A DNA stretch of 64,000 nt from NCBI RefSeq assembly GCF_008312895.1, contig NZ_VSSP01000015.1, positions 1 to 64,000 of the forward strand. The letters run 5' to 3'. The DNA comes from Luteimonas suaedae (GTDB taxonomy: Bacteria > Pseudomonadota > Gammaproteobacteria > Xanthomonadales > Xanthomonadaceae). The first letter of the stretch is position 1. Each line of letters begins with the position of its first letter. The notes below the pieces were generated by a model. That model worked only from the letters and a program-made list of their open reading frames with translations, did no database searches and was not told where the DNA came from. A program made the position numbers and the translations under genes. Shown here in pieces: positions 7,966 through 17,700 of the stretch.

Positions 7966-10900
7966 ATGCGCCGAATCCTGTTCCTCTCGATCGCCCTGGC
8001 TTTGCAAGCCGCAACCACCACCGCGACCGCACAGGAGGCCGGCGTCGCGACCGAGGCCATTCCGTCGCAACCCCTGGACCGCGCACTCAACGCGCTGTCG
8101 CGGCAGACCGGTCTGCAGTTCGTCTATGGCGCGCAGGCGGCCGGGAATCCCGAGACTCGCGCCATCCCCGCGGGCCTGCCGCCCGACGAAGGCCTGAAGC
8201 GACTGCTGGCCGGCACGGGATTGCGCCATCGCTATCTCAATGCGACCACCGTGACCATCGAGGCCGCGGGCGCCCCGGCTTCGGCCCCGGCCCCGGCGGC
8301 CCCGGGCGCCGCGCCGGACGCCGCCGCGGCGCCGCAGGCGCTGGCGCCGGTGCAGGAACTGGAAAGCGTCCAGGTGGTCGCCAGCTACAGCCGCAGCCTC
8401 GAACAGGCCGTCGACATCAAGCGGTCGAACATCGGGTTCTCCGATTCCATCGTCGCCACCGACGTCGCCGACTTTCCGGAGCAGAACCTCTCCGAAGCCC
8501 TGCAACGCATGCCCGGCGTGACGATCGAACGCAACAAGGGCCTGGGCACCCGGGTCAACGTGCGCGGCCTGCCGTCCGAGTTCACCCACGTCTCCATCAA
8601 CAACCTGGCGACGGCCTCGGGCAGCGGCGGACGCGACGTGGAGTTCGACATCTTCGCCTCCGAGATCATCCAGCAGGTGACGGTGCAGAAATCGCCCACC
8701 GCCGCGGACGAAGAGGGCGGCATCGCCGGTTCGGTGCTGATCTCCACCGCGCGCCCGTTCGACTACGACGGCCGCAAGCTGGTTGCCTCGGCGGAAGGCG
8801 CCTACAACTCGATCTCGGAGGAAACCGACCCCAAGCTGTCGTTCCTGGCCAGCGATACCTGGGGCGACTGGGGCGCGCTGGTCTCCTTCTCCAAGGCGGA
8901 GCGGACCAACCGCACCGATTCCACCTCCGGCATCAACTTCCGGCCGATGTTCCGCTTCCTGGAGGCGTCGGATCCGCGCGGAAGCCAGGCCGCCGAGGTC
9001 CTCGAACGCGATGCCGGCATCGTCGTGCGCGATCGCACCGACCGCGACGAGACCGGCCGCATCATCTTCCAGGACAAGGTCGGCGACCGCGTCTACCTCG
9101 ATGACCAGGACAAGTGGGGCGCCACCGCGTCGGTCCAGTACAAGCCGAGCAACCGCTTCAGCCTCACCTTCGACGCGATGATCGGCGGCTACGACACCAC
9201 CGAGGACGAGTACGACGCCGCCGCCTACTCCGCCTCCAGCCGCAGCACGCTCGAGACCATCCACGAATACGACGCCACCACCCTGTCCGAACACGGCATG
9301 GTCGTGCTGCGCGACGTGTCCTACACCGCCACCCAGCACGAGTTCTTGAGCAAGGAGCGCATCAACCGGACCGACTACAGCCAGTACAGCGTGGCCATGG
9401 ACTGGAAGGGCGACAGCTGGGGCATCGACGCGATGCTCGGCTACTCGGGCGCGGAGAAGACGCTCGACTACGCCAACCTCAAGCACGTGGCCTATGCGCC
9501 CTCGCGCACGCGCTGGACCGGCAACAGCGGCGAGACCATCCCCAGCGACAATCCCGACACCATCGACATGTACGACGCGCCGCAGGCGTACCTGTTCGAG
9601 GCCTACGAGACCACGCTGGAACAGGTGACCGACGACAAGTACGCCGCGCAGCTCGATTTCAGCAAGGCGCTCGACCTCGCCTTCCTGCCGGCGCTGCGCA
9701 ACGTGCAGTTCGGCGCGCGCTATACCGACAAGTCGAAGGAGCGCCACTACGGCGAGCTCAAGATCACCGGGCCGGCCGCCGGCGACACCTCGTGGGTCGA
9801 CACCCGCACCCTGGCCGACAGCCCGCTGCAATGGGTCAGCGACATCGTCCCCGGCGGCGCCTACGGCGTGAAGGACCTCGACTGGCGGCAGGTTTCCAAC
9901 GAATACGCCCGCGGCGCCTTCCGCTATCCCGGCTTCGCCACCCCGTTCGACGAGGGCCAGTATTACCGCGTGGACGAGGAGGTGACCAGCCTCTACGCGA
10001 TGGCCGATTTCGCTTTCGACCTGGGGAGCTTGCCGCTGGCTGTGAACGCCGGCGCGCGCTATGCCGACACCGCGGTGCTGTCCTTCGGCTACCACCCGGT
10101 GCAGAACGCGGACGGCACCACCGGCTATACGGATTCGCCGGTGTCCAGGAAAGGCGGCTACGACGACATCCTGCCCAGCCTGAACATGACCGCCGAGCTG
10201 TCCGACGGCCTGCTGCTGCGTGCGGCCGCGTCGGAAACCCTGATCCGCCCGCAGCTGACCGACATCGCCTACAAGCGCACCGCCAGCTGGAATTCGTTCC
10301 GCTTCACCGACGGCAACCCGGACCTGCTGCCGACCACCGCCCGGCAATGGGAAATCGGCCTGGAGAAGTACCTCGAGAACGGCGGCCTGCTGGCGGCGTC
10401 GTACTTCCGCAAGAAGATCGAGGGCGTCGTCGTCAACTCGCTGACCGGGGTGGTCGAGGACGTGGCGGTGTACAACGCCAACGGCACGCTCAACGGCCAC
10501 TACGACTTCGACGTGTACCAGCCGGTGAACGCCGACGGGTCCTACGAGGTCGACGGCATCGAGCTGATCGCCCAGTTGCCGCTGTCCATGCTGCACGGCG
10601 CGCTCGAAGGCTTCGGCATCAACGCCAACTACACCAGGCTCGACAGTTCGCTGGCCGGCGAGTCGGACCTGGGCATCAGCACGCCGATGCCCGGCCTGGC
10701 CGAGAATACCTTCAACTTCACCCTGTACTACGACAATGACCGCTTCGATGCACGCCTGTCCTACAACCACAAGGACGAGTACGTCGAGTCCATCGGCTAC
10801 AACATGTACCCGATCTGGCGCGACGCCTACGGCCAGCTCGACATGTCCATCGGCTACCGGTTGACCGACCGCATCAAGCTGACCCTGAAGGGCATCAACA

Positions 10901-11004
10901 TGACGGATGAGACAACCGGCGGCTACACCATGGATCCGTCGTTCCCGACCATGTACGAGCGCTCGGGCCGGCGCATCAGCCTCGGCATCCGGGCCGATTT
11001 CTGA
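7966..11004 (+). CDS. TonB-dependent receptor with STN signalling domain
   Basis: Outer-membrane transporter of about 1012 residues. The chosen ATG is directly followed by a signal peptide (MRRILFLSIALALQ to ATAQE); an ATG 18 codons earlier would place extra charged residues in front of it. Then come an STN domain (about 27-85), an Ala/Pro-rich linker, the plug (about 125-240, with FPEQNLSEALQRMPGVTIER, typical of the large Caulobacter/Xanthomonas type of TonB receptor) and a 22-strand barrel ending in ...IRADF with the terminal Phe needed for barrel assembly. Receptors of this subfamily often import sugars or other complex nutrients. With the FecI/FecR genes just upstream it forms a complete cell-surface signalling set. 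Substrate unknown. Confidence 0.93.
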   Translation: MRRILFLSIALALQAATTTATAQEAGVATEAIPSQPLDRALNALSRQTGLQFVYGAQAAGNPETRAIPAGLPPDEGLKRLLAGTGLRHRYLNATTVTIEAAGAPASAPAPAAPGAAPDAAAAPQALAPVQELESVQVVASYSRSLEQAVDIKRSNIGFSDSIVATDVADFPEQNLSEALQRMPGVTIERNKGLGTRVNVRGLPSEFTHVSINNLATASGSGGRDVEFDIFASEIIQQVTVQKSPTAADEEGGIAGSVLISTARPFDYDGRKLVASAEGAYNSISEETDPKLSFLASDTWGDWGALVSFSKAERTNRTDSTSGINFRPMFRFLEASDPRGSQAAEVLERDAGIVVRDRTDRDETGRIIFQDKVGDRVYLDDQDKWGATASVQYKPSNRFSLTFDAMIGGYDTTEDEYDAAAYSASSRSTLETIHEYDATTLSEHGMVVLRDVSYTATQHEFLSKERINRTDYSQYSVAMDWKGDSWGIDAMLGYSGAEKTLDYANLKHVAYAPSRTRWTGNSGETIPSDNPDTIDMYDAPQAYLFEAYETTLEQVTDDKYAAQLDFSKALDLAFLPALRNVQFGARYTDKSKERHYGELKITGPAAGDTSWVDTRTLADSPLQWVSDIVPGGAYGVKDLDWRQVSNEYARGAFRYPGFATPFDEGQYYRVDEEVTSLYAMADFAFDLGSLPLAVNAGARYADTAVLSFGYHPVQNADGTTGYTDSPVSRKGGYDDILPSLNMTAELSDGLLLRAAASETLIRPQLTDIAYKRTASWNSFRFTDGNPDLLPTTARQWEIGLEKYLENGGLLAASYFRKKIEGVVVNSLTGVVEDVAVYNANGTLNGHYDFDVYQPVNADGSYEVDGIELIAQLPLSMLHGALEGFGINANYTRLDSSLAGESDLGISTPMPGLAENTFNFTLYYDNDRFDARLSYNHKDEYVESIGYNMYPIWRDAYGQLDMSIGYRLTDRIKLTLKGINMTDETTGGYTMDPSFPTMYERSGRRISLGIRADF

Positions 11005-11021
11005 CGCTGGCCATCGTTGTC

Positions 11022-11055
11022 CCGGCCGTGGCGGTCCACCTGGCGCCACGGCCGG
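11022..11055. terminator. 12-bp stem-loop after the receptor gene
   Basis: Perfect stem CCGGCCGTGGCG / CGCCACGGCCGG with a 10-base loop, 17 bases after the receptor stop codon. There is no T-run behind it, so it is either a weak or Rho-assisted terminator or an mRNA-stabilising hairpin that lowers expression of the next gene. Confidence 0.45.
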
Positions 11056-11118
11056 ACTCGCGGGCGCGCCTGCGCCTGCAGCAGGCACCGTCGCTCTACA
11101 CGAAGAAGGAAGATCCCG

Positions 11119-12507
11119 ATGCGTATCCCGCCACGCCTGCCGGTCGCGGCGCTCATCGCCTGGCTGCCGCTGGCGGCACAGGCCGCCGATCCGGACGAAG
11201 GGCGCCGCTGGCAGGCGGGCGATCACCATGTCCACAGCGAGTGGAGCGTGGATTGGGACCGGTCGACGTCCCCGCCCACGCCGATCCGCGGCGGTGATTC
11301 GCCTTACACCCGGACGCGCAACGCGCAGCAGGCATTGGCCCACGGCCTGACCTGGATGGTGCACACCGACCACGGCGGTCCCGGGCACTCCGCGGTGACG
11401 CGCGACCATGCCTGGCCCGCCCTGCAGCAGGCCAGGCGGGCGGTGCCGGCATTGATCCAGTTCAACGGCATGGAGTTCGACGTGCCGGGTGGCGAGCACG
11501 CCTCGCTGATCATCGCGCCGGGGCCGGAGGAGCGCGACCAGCTGGTCGCGATCGAACGTGAGTACGGCCGTGCCGAGCCGCTGGAGCCGGGCAGTCGCGA
11601 CGACGGACAGCTGATGCTCGACGCCCTGGCGCACATGCGGACGCTGCCGGCGCCGCCGCTGGTGCTCATCAACCATCCGTCGCGGTCCGCCACCGGCATC
11701 GGCCGCTGGGGCGCGGTCGAGCCGGCGGAACTGCGCGCCTGGCACGATGCCGCGCCACGGGTGCTGGTCGGCATGGAGGGTGCCCCCGGGCACCAGGCCG
11801 CCTCTGTCCAGCGCGGGCTCTATCGGAACGCCGCCGCGCCCACCTTCGGCGGCTTCGACCAGATGACCGCCCAGGTCGGCGGCGTGTGGGACGCGATGCT
11901 GGCGGAGGGCCGGCGGTTCTGGATCACCGCGACCTCGGACTCGCACGTGAACCTGCGCGACGGCGGTCGCGACTTCGATCCCGGGCAGTACAGCAGGACC
12001 TACGTCTGGGCCCGGCACGAGGCCGGGGATATCCTCGACGGCATGCGCGCGGGGAGGATGTTCGCGGTGACCGGCGACCTGATCGATGCCCTGGAGCTGA
12101 CGGTGCAGGCAGCCGGCGAGCCGGGCGGGGCCGCCGCCATGGGCGGTACATTGGTCATGCCGGCGGCAGCCACGATGCGGGTGGCGCTGAAGGTCCGCCA
12201 GCCCGCTCGGCCGAACTTCAACGGCCAGCGTCCGACGCTGGACCACATCGAACTGATCGTGGGGAGCGGCGGCGACCACGGCGAACCACGGATGGAAGTC
12301 AGGCGTTTCGGGCCAGACGACTGGAAGCGCGAGGGTCGGTGGCGCTCGTTGTCCTGGGAGCTGCCGGTGCCCCGGAACGGCGGCTTCGTGCGCGCACGCG
12401 GCACGAACACGGCGGAAGCGGCGCCCCTGGCGGACGTTCCCGGAGAGGATCCCTGGCAGGACCTGTGGTTCTACTCCAATCCCGTCTTCGTCGAGGTCGC
12501 GCCCTAG
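11119..12507 (+). CDS. Exported PHP-domain metallophosphoesterase-like protein
   Basis: 462 residues with a signal peptide ending AQAAD. PHP-type metal ligands are visible: HHVHSEW near the N-terminus, HTDHGGPGHS, the glutamate of NGMEFDV, the histidine of INHPS and an Asp/His pair in TSDSHVN. This matches CehA/McbA-like or histidinol-phosphatase-like hydrolases, here sent to the periplasm. An AAGGA site lies eight bases before the ATG. It follows the TonB receptor on the same strand, so it may process the compound taken up, for example by removing phosphate. That link is inference from position only. Confidence 0.8.
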   Translation: MRIPPRLPVAALIAWLPLAAQAADPDEGRRWQAGDHHVHSEWSVDWDRSTSPPTPIRGGDSPYTRTRNAQQALAHGLTWMVHTDHGGPGHSAVTRDHAWPALQQARRAVPALIQFNGMEFDVPGGEHASLIIAPGPEERDQLVAIEREYGRAEPLEPGSRDDGQLMLDALAHMRTLPAPPLVLINHPSRSATGIGRWGAVEPAELRAWHDAAPRVLVGMEGAPGHQAASVQRGLYRNAAAPTFGGFDQMTAQVGGVWDAMLAEGRRFWITATSDSHVNLRDGGRDFDPGQYSRTYVWARHEAGDILDGMRAGRMFAVTGDLIDALELTVQAAGEPGGAAAMGGTLVMPAAATMRVALKVRQPARPNFNGQRPTLDHIELIVGSGGDHGEPRMEVRRFGPDDWKREGRWRSLSWELPVPRNGGFVRARGTNTAEAAPLADVPGEDPWQDLWFYSNPVFVEVAP

Positions 12508-12536
12508 CGCGATCGATGTCGCCTCCCGTCGTCCCT

Positions 12537-12672
12537 GTAGGAGGGGCTTCAGCCCCGACCCCGGGAACCGCACCGAACGCGGGCAGATACACGCATGCCG
12601 CTTCCCGGCCGATACCACGCGCTTCTGTTGTCTGCCGCGATCTTCGGTAGGTCGGGGCTGAAGCCCCTCCTA
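12537..12672. repeat. Second repeat family: inverted pair with GTAGGAGGGGCTTCAGCCCC
   Basis: A 24-bp unit beginning GTAGGAGGGGCTTCAGCCCC recurs in inverted orientation about 90 bp later with one terminal mismatch. Each unit is itself palindromic (GGGGCTTCAGCCCC). Xanthomonadaceae genomes carry many related GTAGGAGCGGCTTCAGCCGC repeats. It lies between the phosphoesterase gene and the metal-related cluster and may work as a bidirectional terminator. Confidence 0.75.
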
Positions 12673-12740
12673 AAGGGGGGCAGAGGATGGACGCTGTCCG
12701 GTATGTCTGTCCGATGCCGAAGTGGGCTTGCGCTGTTTCA

Positions 12741-12758
12741 GTAATGTTATAACATCGT
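12741..12758. promoter_or_regulatory. Zur-box-like palindrome before the receptor/CobN cluster
   Basis: Contains the perfect 12-bp palindrome ATGTTATAACAT within GTAATGTTATAACATCGT. From memory, published zinc-uptake-regulator boxes read GAAATGTTATANTATAACAT in enterics and GTAATGTAATAACATTAC in rhizobia; this site matches 14 of 18 positions of the latter. It includes a TATAAC hexamer that could serve as a -10. Zinc-responsive repression of the cluster is inferred; no binding can be shown from sequence. Confidence 0.55.
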
Positions 12759-12785
12759 GTGGCTTCGCCTTCCGACTCGTTTGCC

Positions 12786-14749
12786 ATGCCCCGCGCGCCT
12801 GTTCTTCGCTCCGCCCCCGCCTGCTCCCCAATATTCATCGCCTGCCTGGCCGCCTTCGCGGGCAACGCCTCGGCCGAGACCGCGGCAACGGCCACCGACC
12901 TCGACGCCGTGGTCGTCACCGCCACCGCCAGCGAGCGCACCCTGGACACCGCGCCGGCCTCGATGTCGGTGATCACCCGCGAGGAGCTGGCCGCCCGACC
13001 GGTGTACGACCTTGCCGACGCCCTGCGCGGCGAGCCGGGCATCGCCCTGACCGGCATCGGCCTGGACCGGCGCGGGGTCAGCGTGCGCGGGATGGATCCC
13101 AGCTACACCATGACCCTGCTCGACGGCATGCGCGTCAACAGCTCGATCGGCGCGATCGCGCACAGCGACTACGACCTCGGCTGGATGCCGGCCGCGGCGA
13201 TCGAGCGGGTCGAGATCGTGCGCGGGCCGATGTCCTCGCTGTACGGCTCGGAAGCGCTGGGCGGCGTGGTCAACGTGATCAGCCGCAGCGCCACCGACGC
13301 CTGGATCGGCAGCCTGAGCGCCAATGCCGGCGAACCCGATGCCGCCGGCGGTGCCCGTCGGCAGTTCGGCGTGTACGCCGGCGGGCCGCTGGTCGCCGAT
13401 ACGCTGGGCCTGAGCGTGTTCGCCGAACGCAGCCGCACCGACGAGACGCCGAATCCACTCGAACCCGGTACCAGCCGCCGCGAGGGCCGTGACGCCGACA
13501 GCGGCAGCGCCACCCTGAGCTGGACCCCCAACGCGTTCCACCGCGTCGACCTGCGCTGGCTCGGCGGCCGCGAGGAGCGCGTGCGCCACGGCCTGCAGAG
13601 CGGCGCCAACCCCTACATCTACGCCTCGCGCGACGAGGTCGACCGCGACCAGTGGGCGCTGTCGCATCGCGGCCGCTGGGGCTGGGGCGAGAGCGGACTG
13701 CGCGCCAGCCGCGCCAGCATCGACAAGATCAACCACCGCGCGCCCGGCACGCCCACCGGTCCGCAGCACCTGCGCGACGAGATCGTCGATGGCCACGTCT
13801 CCAAGTGGTTCGGCGGCAGGCACCGCGTCACCGCCGGCGGCGAGTGGCGCCGCGAATCACTCACCGACACCCTGGTCAACGACGCCGGCCAGGACGAGGC
13901 GGTCCACCGCGCGGTGTTCCTGCAGGACGAGATCGCACTGGCCGACGGCTGGGACTTGGTACTCGGCGACCGCTACGACCGCCACCGCCGCTTCGGTGGC
14001 CAGCACAGCCCGCGCGCCTACTGGTGCACGAACGCGGTGACTGGGTGTTCAAGGGCGGTGCCGGCCGCGGCTTCAAGGCGCCGACGCTCAAGCAGCTCTC
14101 GCCCGAGTACTACACCACCATCGCCGGGCTGCTTGAGCTGTACGGCAATCCCGAATTGCGCCCGGAGGTGAGCACCACCTACGAGCTGTCCGCGCAGGTT
14201 CGCGGCGACGGCTGGCACGCGCAGGCGACCGCATTCGAGAACCGCCTGCGCGACCTGATCGAGATCGTCTGCATCGAGCGCTGCGGCCAGCCCGGGGTGA
14301 TGGACGTCAGGACCTACCGCAACGTCGACCGCGCGCACCTGGCCGGGATCGAGTTGGCCGGCGCGGTCGACCTGACCGCGACGCTGGCGCTGGAGGCCAA
14401 CTACAGCTATCTCGATGCGCGCGACGAGGATGCCGACCGCAAGCTGGAGATGCGCCCGCACCACAGCGGCGCGGCGACGCTGGCATGGACGCCGGTTGAC
14501 GCGTTCACCGGCCGCCTGCGCGCCGAGTACATCGGCAGTCAGCTCGAGTACCCGAGCCGCGGACCGGCGATCGAGGTTCCGGCGGACACCCTGTACGCAT
14601 TCGACCTGCGCTACCGGATCAGCACCGCGCTGAGCCTGCGCGGCGGCGTCGACAACATCACCGACGCCCGCCAGGACAGCATCGACCTGGAATACCCGTA
14701 CCCGCAGATGGGCCGCAACTACTACGTCGGCTTCGACCTGAGCTTCTGA
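12786..14749 (+). pseudogene. TonB-dependent receptor (HmuR/CirA-like), frame broken by one missing base
   Basis: Outer-membrane receptor of about 654 residues, without an STN domain. Seen: signal peptide ending ASAET, TonB box region LDAVVVTATASERT, plug with VSVRGMDPSYTMTLLDGM and ERVEIVRGPMSSLYGSEALG, and a barrel ending FDLSF. The frame runs well to ...GGQHSPRAY, then must shift: adding one C next to position 14021 gives AYLVHERGDWVFKGGAGRGF and an open frame to the end. The total length (1964 bases) is one short of a multiple of three. This is either a real single-base deletion or a sequencing error in a CC run. An alternative GTG start lies nine codons upstream. It is the first gene of a four-gene cluster whose next member is a CobN-like chelatase. 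Confidence 0.85.
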
Positions 14750-14750
14750 G

Positions 14751-17700
14751 ATGACGCGTATGTCGCGATGGCTGCTGGTGCTCGCGGTCCTGTCGGCGTG
14801 GGCGCTGCCGGCGCCCGCGGCCGAACCGTTGCGTGTCGTGGTGGTGGCGACCGATTTCACCCTGCCGGGCAAGACGCGCAAGCTCGATCGCTGGGGCCGC
14901 GCACACGGCGTGCGCGTCGAGCACCTGTCGATCGACCGGCCGCCGCCGGGCGGGCCGAGCGAATGGCTCGCCGGCGCGGGCCTGGTGATCCTCGACGCGC
15001 CGGTGGCCAGCCACGCCGAGCGCGTGCACGCACGGATGGCGACCGCCCTGGCCGAGCACGGCCTGCCGTGGATCGCGGTGGGCGGTGGGCCGCCCGCCTC
15101 CGCCGGGCTGCAACCGGGGCAGGCGCAGCGGCTGGCCGGGTACTACCGCGAGGGCGGCGAGCGCAACTTTCGCCACATGCTCGACTGGCTCGGCCGCTGG
15201 CATCGCGGCGAGGCCAGCGATGCGGTGCCGCCGCCGCAGGCGATGCCGGCGTCCGGCTACTATCACCCGCAGGCTGCGCAACCGTTCGCCGAGCTCGACG
15301 CCTATCTCGACTGGCAGCGCGCGCGCGGCCACGGCGACGGTGCGCGCGTGGCGCTGGTGATCTCCAGCCATGCGCTGTCGTCGATGCAGCTCAGGGACAT
15401 CGACGCGCTGATCGCCGCCGGCGAGGCACGCGGGTTGCTGCCGATCCCGCTTTGGTTCGAGCGCGACGATCCGGACGGACTGATGGATGGACTGCGCGAT
15501 GCCGGCATTGTCGCCTTGGTCAACCTGACCCACCTCGGCAACGGCGAGCAGCGCAGGCGCGATTTCGCCGCGCTCGACGTGCCGGCGCTGATCGCCTCGA
15601 CCGCGCGCGGCGTCAGCGTCGACGAATGGCGCAGCGCGGCCAGCGGCTTGAGTCCCGCGGCGATGGCGACGCTGCTGGCGGTGCCCGAAGGCTGGGGCAT
15701 GAGCGATCCGGTGGTGCTGGCCGCGGTCGAGGACGGCGAGCCGGTGCCGATCCCGGAACAGGTCGAGCTGCTGGCCGACAAGCTCGCCGCATTGGCGCGG
15801 CTGCACGACACCGCCGCCGCCGACAAGCGCCTGGCGCTGATGTTCTGGAACTACCCGCACGGCGAGCGCAACCTGTCGGCCTCGCAGCTCAACCTGCCGC
15901 GGAGCCTGGAGCGGGTGACCGCGGCGCTCGCCGAGGCCGGCTATCCGGTGACCGCGGCCACCGAACAGGCGGTGATCGACGCCGGCCAGGCGCTGTTGGC
16001 CGGCTGGTACCGCCCCGAGACCCTGCCCGATCTGCTCGAACGCGACCTCGCCGCCACCCTGCCGCTGGCCGAGTACGAACGCTGGCTGCGGACGCTGCCG
16101 CCGCGCCAGCGCGAGGCCCTGCGCGAGCATTGGGGCGATCCGGCCGACAGCCCGGCGGTGGTTACGGCAGATGGCGCGCCCGCGTTCGCGATCCCGCGCT
16201 GGCAGCTCGGCGAACTGGTGGTGCTGCCGCAGCCGCCGCGCGCCACCGAGTACGGCGTCGCTACCCACGACGGCGCGGTCCCCCCCGCGCACGCGTACCT
16301 GGCCGCCTACCTGTGGCTGCGCCTGCGGCACGATCCGCACGCGCTGATCCACTTCGGCACCCATGGCACCCAGGAATGGCTGCCGGGCAAGGACCGCGGC
16401 CTGTGGGCGCACGACTGGCCCAGCCTCGCGATCGCCGACCTGCCGGTGTTCTATCCCTACATCCAGGACAACATCGGCGAGGCGATGCAGGCCAAGCGCC
16501 GCGGCCGCGCGGTGACGATCAGCCACCAGACCCCGGCGTTCGCGCCGGCCGGCCTGTACGACGAACTGCGCGACCTGCACCACCTGGTGCACGAGTACCA
16601 GATGGTGGACGAGGGGCCGGTGCGCGAGACGGCGATGCGGCGCGTCCGCGACAGCGCGATCGCCGCCGACATGCATGCCGACATCGGCTGGAGCGAGGCT
16701 GCGATCGCCGCCGATTTCGACGGCTTCTTCGCCGCCCTGCACGACCACCTGCACCAGCTCGCGCGCAGCGTGGTCCCGCTCGGCCTGCACGTGTTCGGCG
16801 TGCCGGCGGCGCCCGAGCACCGGCTGTCGACGGTGATGCAGCAGCTCGGCGACGACTACTACGCGGCACTGGGGCTCGATCCGCAGGAAGTGTTCGCCGA
16901 GGACTTCGCGCAGCTGCAGGCGAGCGCACCGTACCGGTTCCTGCAGCGCTACCTGCGCGCGGGCGAATCGCCGCGGGACATCGACGATCCGGCGTTGCGC
17001 GCGCTGGTCGAGCGCGCCATCGCCAGCGACCGCCGCCTGGCCGAGACCGGCGAGATCGAGGCATTGCTGGCCGGACTGCGCGGCGGCTTCGTGCCGCCGG
17101 GTGAAGGCGGCGATCCGGTGCGCAACCCGGAGGTGCCCAGCGGCCGCAACCTGTATCCGTTCGAGCCGGACAAGATCCCCACCCACGCCGCCTGGCAGGC
17201 GGGCGGGGAGGCCTTCGAGCAGCTGCTCACAGCCCATCGCCAGGCGCACGGCGGGGCTGCGCCGAACAAGCTGACCTTCGTGATGTGGTCGGTCGAGACC
17301 GTACGCCATCTCGGCGTGGTCGAGGCGCAGGTGCTGCACGCGGCCGGCCTGCGGCCGGTCTGGGGCCGGGGCGGCGAGGTCGAGCGCATCGAGGTCGTCC
17401 CACGCGCCGAGCTCGGACGCCCGCGGATCGACGTGGTGGTGCAGGTGACCGGCAGCTACCGCGACCAGTTCGACGGCTTCATGCGCAAGCTCGATACTGC
17501 CCTGCAGCAGCTGTCGGTGCTGGACGAGCCCGGCAACACGATCGCCGCCAACAGCCGCAGGATCGCGGCGTCGCTGGCGGAACGCGGCGTCGATGCCGAG
17601 CGTGCCGCCACGCTCTCCCGGCTGCGCCTGTTCGGCAACGCGCCCGGCGACTACGGCACCGACCTCGCCGATGCCGTGCTCGATTCGACCGCCTGGGAGA

